The notes: generated by a model not told the origin, from the sequence alone. DNA of 32,806 bases from an uncultured Candidatus Saccharibacteria bacterium (GCA_938046115.1 CALIXX010000046.1:1-32806); one strand, 5' to 3'; numbered from the stretch's first letter, positions 7,011-15,280 are shown. Program-made: numbers and translations.

Positions 7011-8612
7011 TTACCGTCCCGAAAACAGGTTGCCGACCCGTTGGACAAAGGTTGGTGAGTTGCCTGGCATGGCGCTCTTGCTATTGTTACTGCTGTTGGT
7101 AGTGGTTTGAGATGCTTCTTTTTTGGCGGAGGCTGGGTCGGGGCTGACTTGCTCGGCTGTGACGAGTAGGCGGTTGAGGTCGGTACCAAGTGGCACACAG
7201 GTGATGAGCGTCATAGTTGGCTTGGTGGCGTTGGTTTGCAGCGCGTGCACATCGGTCGGCTTGACGACTTGTGAGCCAGTGACGGTATAGGTGTAGCGCT
7301 TGCCGTTGTAATTGACGTAGATATTGTCACCTTTTTGCATTTGCTCGAGCCGCGCGAAAATAAACTTATACTTACCATTATCGAGCCAGTCGTTGCTCGA
7401 GTGGCCTGAGACGACGAAGTTCCCTACCTCACCAGGCTTCGCATTGGCACCAGGGATGTTGAACCACACGACGCCCTTGTCCATAGCGGCGTTAAGCGAG
7501 GCTTGGCTAGCAGCGTTGGCATCCCACACGATAGGTACGTCTACCGCGATCTTAGGGATGATAAGCTTGGGATCTGGACCAACGTTAGTCGAGTCGTATG
7601 GGCTAATAATATAGCTCTGGGCATCGAGGTCGCCTGGCGAGGTATAAGCAGCAACGTATGAGAAAAAGACCCGGTTGTACTGCAATGCCAAGAATAACAC
7701 CATAACGGAAATACCAGCTACCGCGGGGATGAAGTGTCGGCTATGGCGGACTTTGTTCGCGCCGTTGCGAATAGAGCTCAGTAAGCGTGAGCGCAGGTCG
7801 CCCATTGCTTGGCTTTGGGTGAGCTCTTCTGGCTCATCAGTGGTGGCTGGGGTGGCGTTAGGTGTATCGGCGTCGTGAGCTTTGGCCTGCTCAGCGAGGC
7901 GCTCCTCAGCCTTCTTGACTTGGCCTAGATAGTAGCGTTCATAATACTGCTGATAGTAGTTTTGCCAGGCGCTGTGATATTGCTGCCAAGCGGCCTTTTG
8001 GTTGGCGGTGGGCTGGCGTGGTGCACCGGCAGGGCGCTGGCTGTCTGGTTGCTGCGGCTGATGTGTGCTTGCTGCTGGTTGCTCGGTATGGTTATCTTGA
8101 GATGAGGGTTGCTGCGCGTGAGCTGTTGATGAAGCGGCTGTGCGAGTTGGTGAGGGTTGGGATTGCGCTGATGTGCCAATGTAGTGCGCCTGTGAGCGGC
8201 TGCGCGGTGTTATGGACGAAATGTCGCGCTCACGGGTGACAGGTGCTGAGTGAGCGTTTGACGCTGCAGCCGCTTGACTCTGACGCCACGCTTGCGCACC
8301 TGGGCGGTAAGCCGTCTGGCTGTGCTGAACGCCACCTACTGCGTGCCGCACCACTGGTGCATGGCTGGCTGGTTTGCTGGCGAGGTTTGGCACTGAGAAG
8401 GTAGCTGCCTTGGCGCTCGTGCTGGGCGCTGGCTGGCGAGTCGGTGTACTGCCAATGATGGGCTGCATGGTGGGGCGGTTTACACTGTCGCTACCATTCG
8501 AGGTATTGTATAGCGCATCGATTTGCCCACGCACTTCACTAAGCCGTGCATCGCGGCTCTGCGACGATGATTTCCCTCGTGATGTTGTGCGTGACGGATC
8601 TTGTGGCTGCAT
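7011..8612 (-). CDS. sortase with long low-complexity cytoplasmic extension
   Basis: This membrane transpeptidase would cleave LPxTG-type sorting signals and attach surface proteins. The 533-residue product has about 290 residues of Gln/Ser/Ala/Pro-rich sequence, including a Tyr-rich patch (about 212-228). One transmembrane helix follows (about 294-314), then the sortase barrel. Catalytic residues are visible: His404 in VVSGHSS, Cys472 in TLITCVP and Arg481 in LNRLLV. The domain alone is of normal size, whereas usual sortases are 200-300 residues in total. A -10 box TATACT (8629-8624) lies 11 nt before the ATG. Its likely substrate is the LPHTG protein at 9350-10585, about 0.7 kb away on the other strand. 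The subclass was not settled. Confidence 0.92.
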   Translation of the reverse strand: MQPQDPSRTTSRGKSSSQSRDARLSEVRGQIDALYNTSNGSDSVNRPTMQPIIGSTPTRQPAPSTSAKAATFSVPNLASKPASHAPVVRHAVGGVQHSQTAYRPGAQAWRQSQAAAASNAHSAPVTRERDISSITPRSRSQAHYIGTSAQSQPSPTRTAASSTAHAQQPSSQDNHTEQPAASTHQPQQPDSQRPAGAPRQPTANQKAAWQQYHSAWQNYYQQYYERYYLGQVKKAEERLAEQAKAHDADTPNATPATTDEPEELTQSQAMGDLRSRLLSSIRNGANKVRHSRHFIPAVAGISVMVLFLALQYNRVFFSYVAAYTSPGDLDAQSYIISPYDSTNVGPDPKLIIPKIAVDVPIVWDANAASQASLNAAMDKGVVWFNIPGANAKPGEVGNFVVSGHSSNDWLDNGKYKFIFARLEQMQKGDNIYVNYNGKRYTYTVTGSQVVKPTDVHALQTNATKPTMTLITCVPLGTDLNRLLVTAEQVSPDPASAKKEASQTTTNSSNNSKSAMPGNSPTFVQRVGNLFSGR

Positions 8613-8750
8613 AACTTACTTCCAGTATACAATATTAGCTTTGATATACCAATATATCGCTTGTATTTCAAAGTCCATCTTGAATAAGAGACTGCTTGCC
8701 CGTGCCCACACTCTCGAGACAGGCATAAACAGACAGCAAGAGTCATCAAT

Positions 8751-8784
8751 AAAAAAATAAGCCGACACTTACAGCTTATTTTTC
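8751..8784 (-). terminator. rho-independent terminator of tRNA-Leu
   Basis: On the minus strand AATAAGC and GCTTATT (plus coordinates 8774-8780 and 8756-8762) form a stem that is followed by a run of T. It lies about 25 nt downstream of the mature tRNA 3' end. Confidence 0.8.
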
Positions 8785-8805
8785 GGAAAACAGCTGAATA
8801 AACAC

Positions 8806-8892
8806 TGGTACCGCGGGCCGGACTTGAACCGGCACGTCCGAGTGGACATCAGATTTTGAGTCTGACGTGTCTACCAATTCCACCACCGCGGC
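8806..8892 (-). tRNA. tRNA-Leu (CAA)
   Basis: The minus strand folds as a complete class II tRNA. The acceptor is GCCGCGG with CCGCGGT (one G-U pair). The anticodon stem is TCAGA/TCTGA with loop CTCAAAA, giving anticodon CAA, which reads UUG. The variable arm is GTCC-ACTC-GGAC and the T arm contains GGTTCAAGTCC. The discriminator is A, as expected for leucine, and the 3' CCA is encoded. A promoter and a terminator flank it, so it is a single-gene unit. Confidence 0.96.
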
Positions 8893-9282
8893 GTGAGTAA
8901 GATCGATTGCAGCCCTACCCTGCAACTTCTGTCAGTATAGCAGATTGCGCTGTGCTTGGCTAGCCTCTCGCGCAAGGCTCTATGGAGATATGCCTAAGCG
9001 GTCATTCTCTTCATTCAATACGACTGCTCACCCATCCTGAGCTGCTGAGTAACTAGCGATAAACAAGCAAGAGAAAGTGTGGCAAAAAAGCCGAGCAACA
9101 TCACGTAGCTGCGCAACAGGCGAAAGCACTGAGCGTGCGATGTATGTTTGATAAGTACAACACCATCGAACATCACTTGCACGCAACCACAATATAACAG
9201 TGGCTATAATCATAATTTTGTGGTAGAACAGCAGCCACAAAATATGGGTTTAAGCATAAGCATAATATATGAAAAAGTAATG
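8893..9282. other. intergenic region between tRNA-Leu and the LPHTG gene
   Basis: A TGC-TATACT extended -10 (8942-8934, minus) lies about 40 nt before the tRNA and is its likely promoter. The rest of the 390 bp shows no ORF with a plausible start and no obvious structure. Confidence 0.6.
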
Positions 9283-9311
9283 TTGACAAAAAATAAAGGA
9301 CATGATAATCT
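9283..9311 (+). promoter_or_regulatory. sigma70 promoter of the LPHTG surface protein
   Basis: A consensus TTGACA (9283-9288) is followed after 17 nt by TAATCT (9306-9311), which overlaps GATAAT. Transcription would start near 9318, giving a leader of about 30 nt ending in a strong AGGAGGA. Unlike many genes here, this one has a classical leader and Shine-Dalgarno, which fits high expression. Confidence 0.65.
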
Positions 9312-9349
9312 CAACACATAACGTCTAATAATGACGAGGAGGAAAACAA

Positions 9350-10585
9350 ATGAACAAACTAGCAAAATCGTTTGTTGCACTTGGCGTAGTCGCTGGCGCA
9401 GCAATCGGTGGCCTGTGGGTAGCTCAGCCAGCATCGGCAGCGATCTCAGCAGGTTGTAGCAACTTTAATGTTGTAGAGTGCGGCACAAAGGACGTACAGA
9501 CCCTGCGCAGCACTTACACAAAGCGTACAGAGATCCGTCAGCTGTACAGCCAGTTCGGTATTACCGAGCAGATGATCAACGGTGCCAACATGCAAGAAGG
9601 TACGGTTGACGCCAACGGCAACATCACTGTTGGTGGCCGCGTCGTCGCTACAGGTGCTCGTACTTTGCAGGCCAAAGAAGGCACCAAGCAAAAGAAATCA
9701 GAAGGTCAGCGCACTGCTGGTGGCCACACATACTACCAGTACCCAACGGGCGACAGCTTCATCTTGGGCAAGACAACCTTTAACATCTACGCATGGTTCG
9801 ACAACAACGGTAAGTTTATCGCTGGTGTTATCAAGGACTGTGGTAACCCTACCTGGGGCACCCCAACTCCCCCACCAGCTAAACCAAGCCTGACCTGCGA
9901 CGCATTGCAAGCTACTCAGGTTTCGCGCAACGAATACCAGTTCACCGCCAAGGCAACTGCTAAGGAAGGTGCAAAGGTCGCTACGTACAAGTACGACTTT
10001 GGTGACGGCAAAACTGCCACCGGCGGCGCAACCGTTCGCCACACTTACGCCAAGGAAGGCACATACACTGTTAAGATGACTGTGGTCGGCAGCGAAGGTG
10101 GTAGCACCAACGTTGAGAAGACCAGCCAGGACTGCCAGGTTGTTATCAAGGTAACACCTCAGCCAACCATCCAGGTATGTGAGCTGAGCAGCAGCACCAT
10201 CATCACCATCAAAGAAAGCGAATTTGACGCTACCAAGCACTCAAAGAACGTCAAAGACTGCGACAAGATGAAGGTCTGTGAGCTGAAGACTGGTGCTATT
10301 GTCACCATCAAGGAAAAAGAATTCGACGAGAAGAAGCACTCAAAGAACACTGCTGACTGCGACAAGGTCAAGGTCTGCCGCATCTCTGACAAGAAGATCG
10401 TCGAAGTTCGCCGCAACGAAGTAAGCAATGACTACACCACCGACATGTCGAAGTGTGAGCAAACTCCTCCTTCAGTAGTTGAGTTGCCACACACCGGCTT
10501 GGGCGGTACCCTCCTGCCGCTGGCTGGTATTGGTAGCCTCACTGCTGCAGGTGCCGCTTACTACGTAAGCCGCCACCGCAAATAA
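9350..10585 (+). CDS. LPHTG cell-wall-anchored surface protein with PKD domain and Cys repeats
   Basis: The 411-residue product has a Sec signal peptide (about 1-30, ending QPASA). An N-terminal domain (about 31-170) is followed by a PKD domain (about 182-268; DFGDG at 216-220, then HTYAKEGTYTVKMTV). Three tandem repeats of about 33 residues follow at about 276-308, 309-341 and 342-371, each beginning VC(E/R) and ending in a D/K-C segment. LPHTG at 379-383, a hydrophobic stretch and a basic RHRK tail form a sorting signal. The sortase at 7011-8612 is its likely processing enzyme. PKD domains are common in extracellular binding proteins, so a role in adhesion is plausible but inferred. The repeats match no domain I can name. 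Confidence 0.93.
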   Translation: MNKLAKSFVALGVVAGAAIGGLWVAQPASAAISAGCSNFNVVECGTKDVQTLRSTYTKRTEIRQLYSQFGITEQMINGANMQEGTVDANGNITVGGRVVATGARTLQAKEGTKQKKSEGQRTAGGHTYYQYPTGDSFILGKTTFNIYAWFDNNGKFIAGVIKDCGNPTWGTPTPPPAKPSLTCDALQATQVSRNEYQFTAKATAKEGAKVATYKYDFGDGKTATGGATVRHTYAKEGTYTVKMTVVGSEGGSTNVEKTSQDCQVVIKVTPQPTIQVCELSSSTIITIKESEFDATKHSKNVKDCDKMKVCELKTGAIVTIKEKEFDEKKHSKNTADCDKVKVCRISDKKIVEVRRNEVSNDYTTDMSKCEQTPPSVVELPHTGLGGTLLPLAGIGSLTAAGAAYYVSRHRK

Positions 10586-10604
10586 ATAACCGTTTGCGGA
10601 TAAC

Positions 10605-10645
10605 CCAAAAATCACCCGTTTTGCATGGACGGGTGATTTTTTATT
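10605..10645 (+). terminator. rho-independent terminator of the LPHTG gene
   Basis: AAATCACCCGT and ACGGGTGATTT form an 11-bp stem with a 9-nt loop, followed by a run of T. It lies about 20 nt after the stop codon. The A-rich 5' flank lets it act in the other direction as well. Confidence 0.9.
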
Positions 10646-11769
10646 GGTTTCTCGTGGTGGCTCGCTTGGCTCACAATTTATACAGCTCCTGATGGCGTAT
10701 AAGGGTTGTGTGGGTGTGCACTGAAGTACTAGGAAGGAGACCTCTCCTAAAAATGTTCTCGCGCTTCTGATAGGCTGAGTGTCTTCTCTGCTGCTAGGAA
10801 GGATGTTTGCCCCTAAGAAGCGCATATCGCTGCTCAGTAACCTCTGCGCCTGCTTCTCAGAGAAAGAAAAGTACCCAACCGTCGATAATTAGCGAGTAGC
10901 ACACACCATATGCCCAACATCTGGCTGCCCTCTGCTTCGGCAAAGCATCGCAAGATACTTCATGGTAGCTGCCACACGATGTCGTTGTAACAAGAATTAG
11001 CTTGATTGAGGGGGCTCCTCTGCTCTGCTACGCCTTGTATTTTGTGGCCGATGGATCGAGTATTGGCTTGCATAGGCATAAGTATGGAGTGAACACACCG
11101 AGTACTCGGCTTGAGTGGTTGACAGAGTGGCCAAAATAAATCGAACAAATATACTACTCACCTGCTTTTTGCCATATAGCGCAAGAGAAAGTAGGCGATC
11201 TGCTATGACCGATACGCTAAATATTATCGCAAAACATGGTATGAGTACTTGATTTCCAGTAGAATAGTGCTATTTATGTTCTATAAATAATATATATAAT
11301 GCTGGTATTCGTGCAAGTATAGCACACCATGCAATAAGAGAGTTTTGGTATAGCGCTTGGTGGTGTTTTATGCTTGTGCTACTTTTTTGTCCAGCAGAAT
11401 AACAGAGGTCGTGGGCTCATGTGACGCAAACATTTGTTCATGATTTGTGCCTTGTATGATCCGAACACAAAAAACGAACAGCATAATAATGGCGCCGCAT
11501 ATTGCGTGCAAATCTCTTTTTTCGCTCTTCCCTTTCGACATTGATTTGGTAGGATATATAAAATCCTACTACTTGAGATGGTCTCATGGGTGTATTTACT
11601 GTGCTTGAATATATCTGTCGTTTGTCATTCAAGCAAAATAGCGGATCATAGAAATGTTGCTCGAGTTTTAGGCCGTGAGTGGTTCCTATACTCCCCTTCA
11701 CTAGCCAAAGAGATAAAGAAGAGAATTACAAATAGCCATAACAAAAGCTCCGGAGCCGATATCTAATAC
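10646..11769. other. 1.1-kb region with no convincing gene
   Basis: Short ORFs exist on both strands (for example 10472-10825, 10960-11148 and 11438-11701 on minus and 11578-11766 on plus). None has a good ribosome-binding site, a -10 box in the usual position or protein-like composition. CTAGGAAGGA occurs twice (near 10728 and 10792), each followed by a C-rich arm that can fold back. The central part (about 11160-11340) is AT-rich with several TATAAT-like strings. It may be decayed sequence or hold RNAs that I cannot identify. Confidence 0.5.
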
Positions 11770-12567
11770 CTACTCCTTCCCATCTAGCAAGCTAGCCGTT
11801 GCTGCCTGGAGGGGTGTCGCTGGGTTCCACATGGTATAGGCGGCGATGCGCGTTGGCACAGTGCCCTGCCAAAGTGCCATTGGCTGCGACCACGGTGTTG
11901 ACGTGACGGTGCCGTGCTGAGCGATGAGGATGGTATCGGCGTGGAAGGTGGCGAGGGTCAGTGGATAGGTGATGGTAAACTTGTGCAGCGCCTCGACTAG
12001 CTGGAGAAGCGGCATGCGGAAGGTGAGGATCTTGGGGTAGTACAGAGTGCGAAGGAGCTTTTGGACTTGCGAGAATGATGCAATGATAAGGACGTTTGGT
12101 TGGCTGGTAAGCTGCGGGGCGCTTGGCATAAGCAAGTCGACCGCGTCGCGGCTGATGATGAGTGGTGTGGTGGTGTGGCTCACGAGTTTTTCATAGACAA
12201 TGGCAGTCTGGCTGTTGCGGCCTGCGTCGCCAATGAGGAGGAGTGCGTCGGCCCAGCCAGTGAGGGCTTGCAGCTCTGGCCAGGCTTCGTTGCCCAGGCT
12301 GCCGCTGCTGTTGCTTGCAGCAAAAATCGTATCCGTCACGCTGGTAGGAATAGTGCCACGCAAGGCATCTGGCAGCACGACGCGTGCCTGCCCTACCCCT
12401 GTGGCGAGTGCAGTAGTATAGCTGTGCTCGATGGCGCGAAAGCTCAGCCGGTTACCGCCAATAATACCCAGCTTGCCTGCCTGGGCCCGCTGCTGCGGCT
12501 TGTTCCAGGCGATGTCTGGGTAGAGCGGTTTGGCCGGCGTTTGCTGCTGCCAGTAGGGGATGTTCAT
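11770..12567 (-). CDS. NnrD-like (NAD(P)H-hydrate dehydratase / ribokinase-fold) protein, probably atypical
   Basis: The 265-residue product starts MNIPYWQQQTPAKPLYPDIAW and continues with GKLGIIGGNRLSFRAIEHSYTTALATGVGQARVVLPD. That pattern matches the start of the ADP-dependent NAD(P)H-hydrate dehydratase (YjeF C-terminal) domain, which repairs damaged nicotinamide cofactors. The middle segment WADALLLIGDAGRNSQTA fits the same fold. However, the GxGD catalytic motif expected near the C-terminus is not visible; the region reads ALWQGTVPTRIAAYTMWNP. It may therefore be inactive or have another role. GAGGTGA lies at good distance before the ATG, and a TATAAT box (12635-12630) gives a leader of about 55 nt. 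The family call is from recognition only. Confidence 0.6.
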   Translation of the reverse strand: MNIPYWQQQTPAKPLYPDIAWNKPQQRAQAGKLGIIGGNRLSFRAIEHSYTTALATGVGQARVVLPDALRGTIPTSVTDTIFAASNSSGSLGNEAWPELQALTGWADALLLIGDAGRNSQTAIVYEKLVSHTTTPLIISRDAVDLLMPSAPQLTSQPNVLIIASFSQVQKLLRTLYYPKILTFRMPLLQLVEALHKFTITYPLTLATFHADTILIAQHGTVTSTPWSQPMALWQGTVPTRIAAYTMWNPATPLQAATASLLDGKE

Positions 12568-12753
12568 GTGCAGTCACCTCGCTCTGACGGGCGGAAATAG
12601 TACAGGGAGAAAATACTCAGCATAGAGCTATTATACCGCGAAGGAGGTGCTGCTCGCTATGCATTGCTGCTGAAGCTTGCTATTAGTGCGCCGCGATCTT
12701 TAATATACAATGTCGAGGTACTGGCGCAGCCTGGGAGCGAGTAGAAAAATGTG

Positions 12754-12822
12754 AAAAAGAAAAAGCCCAACCTAGGAGCTCTATATACTCTATGAGAATA
12801 GCGCTAACAACCAGGTTGGGTT
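12754..12822 (-). terminator. terminator or attenuator at the end of the 12.9-kb RNA
   Basis: On the minus strand CCCAACCT (12820-12813) and AGGTTGGG (12773-12766) pair around a loop that holds an inner imperfect stem (AGCGCTAT with ATAGAGCT). The stem is followed by CTTTTTCTTTTT. A 31-codon ORF (12899-12804) is translated across the 5' arm, so a ribosome could open the terminator and let RNA polymerase continue toward the NnrD-like gene. Confidence 0.6.
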
Positions 12823-12963
12823 GAGACGAAGAGGTAGGAGAATTTAGAGCGCAGAGGGTGCGCAAACGTGTGCTTGCGCACCCTCTGCTGATTGTTCATC
12901 CGTCGATCATGAGGAGACACCTCCTCTCCCTTCTCGGTTCACCTCTCGCCGGATGACGAGAAG
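12760..12963 (-). ncRNA. candidate structured regulatory RNA or attenuated leader
   Basis: A strong promoter (12970-12998) and a terminator (12754-12822) bracket about 200 nt with no large ORF. In order on the minus strand there is CATCCG pairing with CGGATG around GAGGAG-GTGT-CTCCTC, which buries the Shine-Dalgarno AGGAGG. Next comes a perfect 15-bp hairpin (12851-12865 with 12874-12888, 8-nt loop), then the terminator. Downstream on the same strand is the NnrD-like gene; upstream is exonuclease III. No known family was recognised. It could be a trans-acting RNA, an attenuator or the leader of a mini-gene. Confidence 0.6.
12804..12899 (-). CDS. possible 31-residue leader peptide
   Basis: The ORF reads MNNQQRVRKHTFAHPLRSK and 12 further residues, and is basic. 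Its ATG overlaps the TGA of a 4-codon ORF (ATG at 12910), which itself follows AGGAGG at a 9-nt spacing, so it could be expressed by re-initiation. The stop lies just past the 5' arm of the terminator. Much of its sequence is the 15-bp hairpin, so the ORF may be an accident of an RNA gene. Low confidence. Confidence 0.3.
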   Translation of the reverse strand: MNNQQRVRKHTFAHPLRSKFSYLFVSTQPGC

Positions 12964-12969
12964 CTAATA

Positions 12970-12998
12970 CATATATCAATATATGAGGGATATGTCAA
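12970..12998 (-). promoter_or_regulatory. sigma70 promoter with shared palindromic operator candidate (copy 2)
   Basis: On the minus strand TTGACA (12998-12993), a 17-nt spacer and TATATG (12975-12970) form a near-consensus promoter. CATATAT-TG-ATATATG is a perfect 16-bp palindrome overlapping the -10. The 17-nt core plus the following TATTA is shared with the promoter at 6699-6727 at the same spacing. Initiation is expected near 12963. Confidence 0.75.
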
Positions 12999-13026
12999 GG
13001 TTTGCGTGTTTATCGCGCCCCTAGCC

Positions 13027-13851
13027 TTACATTAGTGGCTCATCCAGCGTAATGCTGACTGGGCAGTGGTCGCTGCCCATTTGGCTGGCGTGGATGTGGG
13101 CGCTGGTGATGCGTGGGGCAATTGCCGCCGAGGCTAGCCAGTAGTCGATCCGCCAGCCCACGTTGCGGGCGCGGGCGTTGGCCCAGTGCGTCCACCAGGT
13201 GTAGGCATCGGTTTGGCCGGGGTGGGCAGCGCGAAAGGTATCCACAAAGCCAGCGTCTAGGTAATGCTGGAAGCCAGCTCGCTCTTCGTCCGTAAAGCCG
13301 TGCTTGCCCCGGTTGGCACGTGGGTTGGCAAGGTCTATTGGTTGGTGGGCAACGTTCATATCGCCGCAGTATAGCACGGGCCTAGCCGGGCCGTACTGGC
13401 CAGCCTCCAGCCCCTGCAAGTATGCCAGCATACAGGGGTCCCAGGCCTTGGTACGCAGGGCAAGCCGGCTTAAGTCCCCTTTGCTATTGGGTGTGTAGCA
13501 CGTCACCAGCCAAAAGCTGGCAAACTCCGCCGTGATGACGCGGCCTTCATCATTTGGGCTGCCGTAGCTATCGGCCGCCAGCTGGAACTGCTCCACCAGC
13601 CCAGCCGGCAGGCCATCACGCCACTCTAGCGGTGCGGTTTTGCTAAAAATCGCCGTGCCGCTATAGCCCTTCTTGGCCGCGCTATAAAAGTGCTCGTGGT
13701 AGCCCGGCAGGTCGAGCTCCACCTGCTGGCGCTGCGCCTTCGTCTCCTGCAGGCATAGGATATCGGGGCTGTGCGCTGCCATAAAGCGGGCAAATTCGCC
13801 CTTGTTTATCACCGCACGAATACCGTTGACGTTCCAGGAGTAGAGATTCAT
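13027..13851 (-). CDS. xth: exodeoxyribonuclease III / AP endonuclease
   Basis: This enzyme incises DNA at abasic sites and trims 3' ends in base-excision repair. The 274-residue product has all ExoIII-family motifs: the start MNLYSWNVNGIRA, metal-binding Glu36 in LQETKAQ, the YCGDMN segment, WRIDYWL and the C-terminal GSDHCPV catalytic Asp-His pair. Length is normal for the family. The start is fixed by TGT-TATACT (13866-13858), an extended -10 that ends 6 nt before the ATG, so the mRNA should be leaderless. Confidence 0.95.
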   Translation of the reverse strand: MNLYSWNVNGIRAVINKGEFARFMAAHSPDILCLQETKAQRQQVELDLPGYHEHFYSAAKKGYSGTAIFSKTAPLEWRDGLPAGLVEQFQLAADSYGSPNDEGRVITAEFASFWLVTCYTPNSKGDLSRLALRTKAWDPCMLAYLQGLEAGQYGPARPVLYCGDMNVAHQPIDLANPRANRGKHGFTDEERAGFQHYLDAGFVDTFRAAHPGQTDAYTWWTHWANARARNVGWRIDYWLASAAIAPRITSAHIHASQMGSDHCPVSITLDEPLM

Positions 13852-13857
13852 AAGGAT

Positions 13858-13866
13858 AGTATAACA
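13858..13866 (-). promoter_or_regulatory. extended -10 promoter of xth, leaderless geometry
   Basis: TGT-TATACT on the minus strand ends 6 nt before the ATG at 13851, and no Shine-Dalgarno lies between. Confidence 0.65.
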
Positions 13867-14037
13867 TGACAGTTTTTCTTGAGAGATAGAATTGTGTGTA
13901 AAAGCTCGCTATTGTATATATTATATAATTACTATAGTATATGATAATACCTATGTACCTACCGCACAGTATGTCTAATTCTATAAATAGTTTGAGCGAG
14001 AACCACCTTAAGATAATCAAGACATTGTCAAATATTA

Positions 14038-14067
14038 TTGACATATAAGAAGAAAGAGGGCTATTAT
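14038..14067 (+). promoter_or_regulatory. sigma70 promoter of the 14119 hydrolase
   Basis: A consensus TTGACA (14038-14043), an 18-nt spacer and TATTAT (14062-14067) give initiation near 14074 and a leader of about 45 nt. Confidence 0.65.
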
Positions 14068-14118
14068 AGGAATATCTGAAAGAATTTACTTAATAGTTGC
14101 ATGTAGAAGAAGAATATT

Positions 14119-15186
14119 ATGAGAAAAGAAAGAGTTGATTACGGCTTTGATAATGGATTGGTAATGACACGAAGGCAGCTAGATGCTGATAATCCATATT
14201 TATCGCATGATACAAAAGTAGAAATCCAGAAGTCAGAACTAGATGCCGCCCCAAAAGGTGGTAACGATGAGAAACGAGATGCTGGAGTGGCTGAGGCAAT
14301 GACTAATCCAGTGAGTATCTGTGTGGGTGGTATTGCAGTTGAAGCTGCTGTGGTCGGCAATAAGCAAGCTGAAGTAGTACGAGGTATTGCTTGTGGCTGG
14401 GGTGGAAATTCACGAGATCGTGTTGCAGTTTATGAGGGACAAACACTTGTTGCTAATGATCCTGATGAGTTGTTTGTTATAGTGAACCCACCAGGAAGTG
14501 GACACTCCGATGTGCTACCAACTGCTATTCGTAAAGATGTGCGGCACGGTAATTTTGCAGGCTACGGCGAACTAATTGCGCAGACAATTAATGTTGTGAC
14601 AGAAGGTCGTGATATACAGCTTTACGGACACTCGCTTGGTGGGCGGACAATGACAGCCGCTGTACCCTACTTCGATTCTCGTGTTAATAGTCTTACTATA
14701 AATGACCCAGTAAGTGGAGAATCGTACGGAAAAACACGCATTACAAGACTTATGCGACTACTGATAAGTTTTGGTATAATCGAAAATAGCCATCTTAAGA
14801 GATATATTCAAACCGAGTTCGACCCCTATGAGTCTGAGCTACAGAGAGGCTCGATAAAAAGTTTATTACAAGACACTGCCCGAGGTATCAGAGGTGAATG
14901 GCAAGAACAGCTCCTAACTGACCCAATTGGTTTAGCAGAGCCTGGCTTTGCAAATGATCTCACTAAAGCGTTGCCATATATTAGGGACCGGCTTCGTATT
15001 ATATCACCAAGCGAGAGTGCAATGAATCGACATCAGGCGATTAGTGATATAATGGCGTATGCACTTGGTCGTGCAAAAGGGACACCACCCATTGTAGAGC
15101 AATTGATAGTTCATAATCATAGCCACTTCTTTCTTATCATTCCACAAGTGCTTGCGGCTGTTTATGATGAGAATTTTGGTTTGTAA
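14119..15186 (+). CDS. alpha/beta-hydrolase-like protein, unknown substrate
   Basis: The 355-residue product has no signal peptide. GHSLGG at 170-175 is a nucleophile elbow with Ser172, preceded by a hydrophobic strand (DIQLY). A late VHNHSHFFLIIP segment (about 333-344) could supply the catalytic His; the acid was not identified. About 90 N-terminal residues lie before the first predicted strand. It sits at the start of an AT-richer stretch together with a second hydrolase and a glycosyltransferase. GAAGAAGAA before the ATG is only a weak ribosome-binding site. The fold call is fairly good, but lipase, thioesterase or esterase activity cannot be chosen. Confidence 0.75.
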   Translation: MRKERVDYGFDNGLVMTRRQLDADNPYLSHDTKVEIQKSELDAAPKGGNDEKRDAGVAEAMTNPVSICVGGIAVEAAVVGNKQAEVVRGIACGWGGNSRDRVAVYEGQTLVANDPDELFVIVNPPGSGHSDVLPTAIRKDVRHGNFAGYGELIAQTINVVTEGRDIQLYGHSLGGRTMTAAVPYFDSRVNSLTINDPVSGESYGKTRITRLMRLLISFGIIENSHLKRYIQTEFDPYESELQRGSIKSLLQDTARGIRGEWQEQLLTDPIGLAEPGFANDLTKALPYIRDRLRIISPSESAMNRHQAISDIMAYALGRAKGTPPIVEQLIVHNHSHFFLIIPQVLAAVYDENFGL

Positions 15187-15230
15187 GGATTCTTGTAGTT
15201 TAGCAGACTAATATAATTGCAAAACAAAAG

Positions 15231-15259
15231 TAGCATATATGCTAAATATAGTGTATAAT
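15231..15259 (+). promoter_or_regulatory. -10 box with palindrome in the -35 position
   Basis: TAGCATATATGCTA (15231-15244) is a perfect 14-bp palindrome that replaces the -35, and TATAAT follows at 15254-15259. This arrangement suits an activator- or repressor-controlled promoter for the mini-ORF at 15281 or the hydrolase after it. Confidence 0.45.
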
Positions 15260-15280
15260 TCTTCGTATTAAGGATAGTAA

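Noticed and set aside
10472..10825. 117-codon minus-strand ORF
   Set aside because: It runs through the LPHTG gene terminator and the end of that gene, has no start signals and no protein-like pattern.
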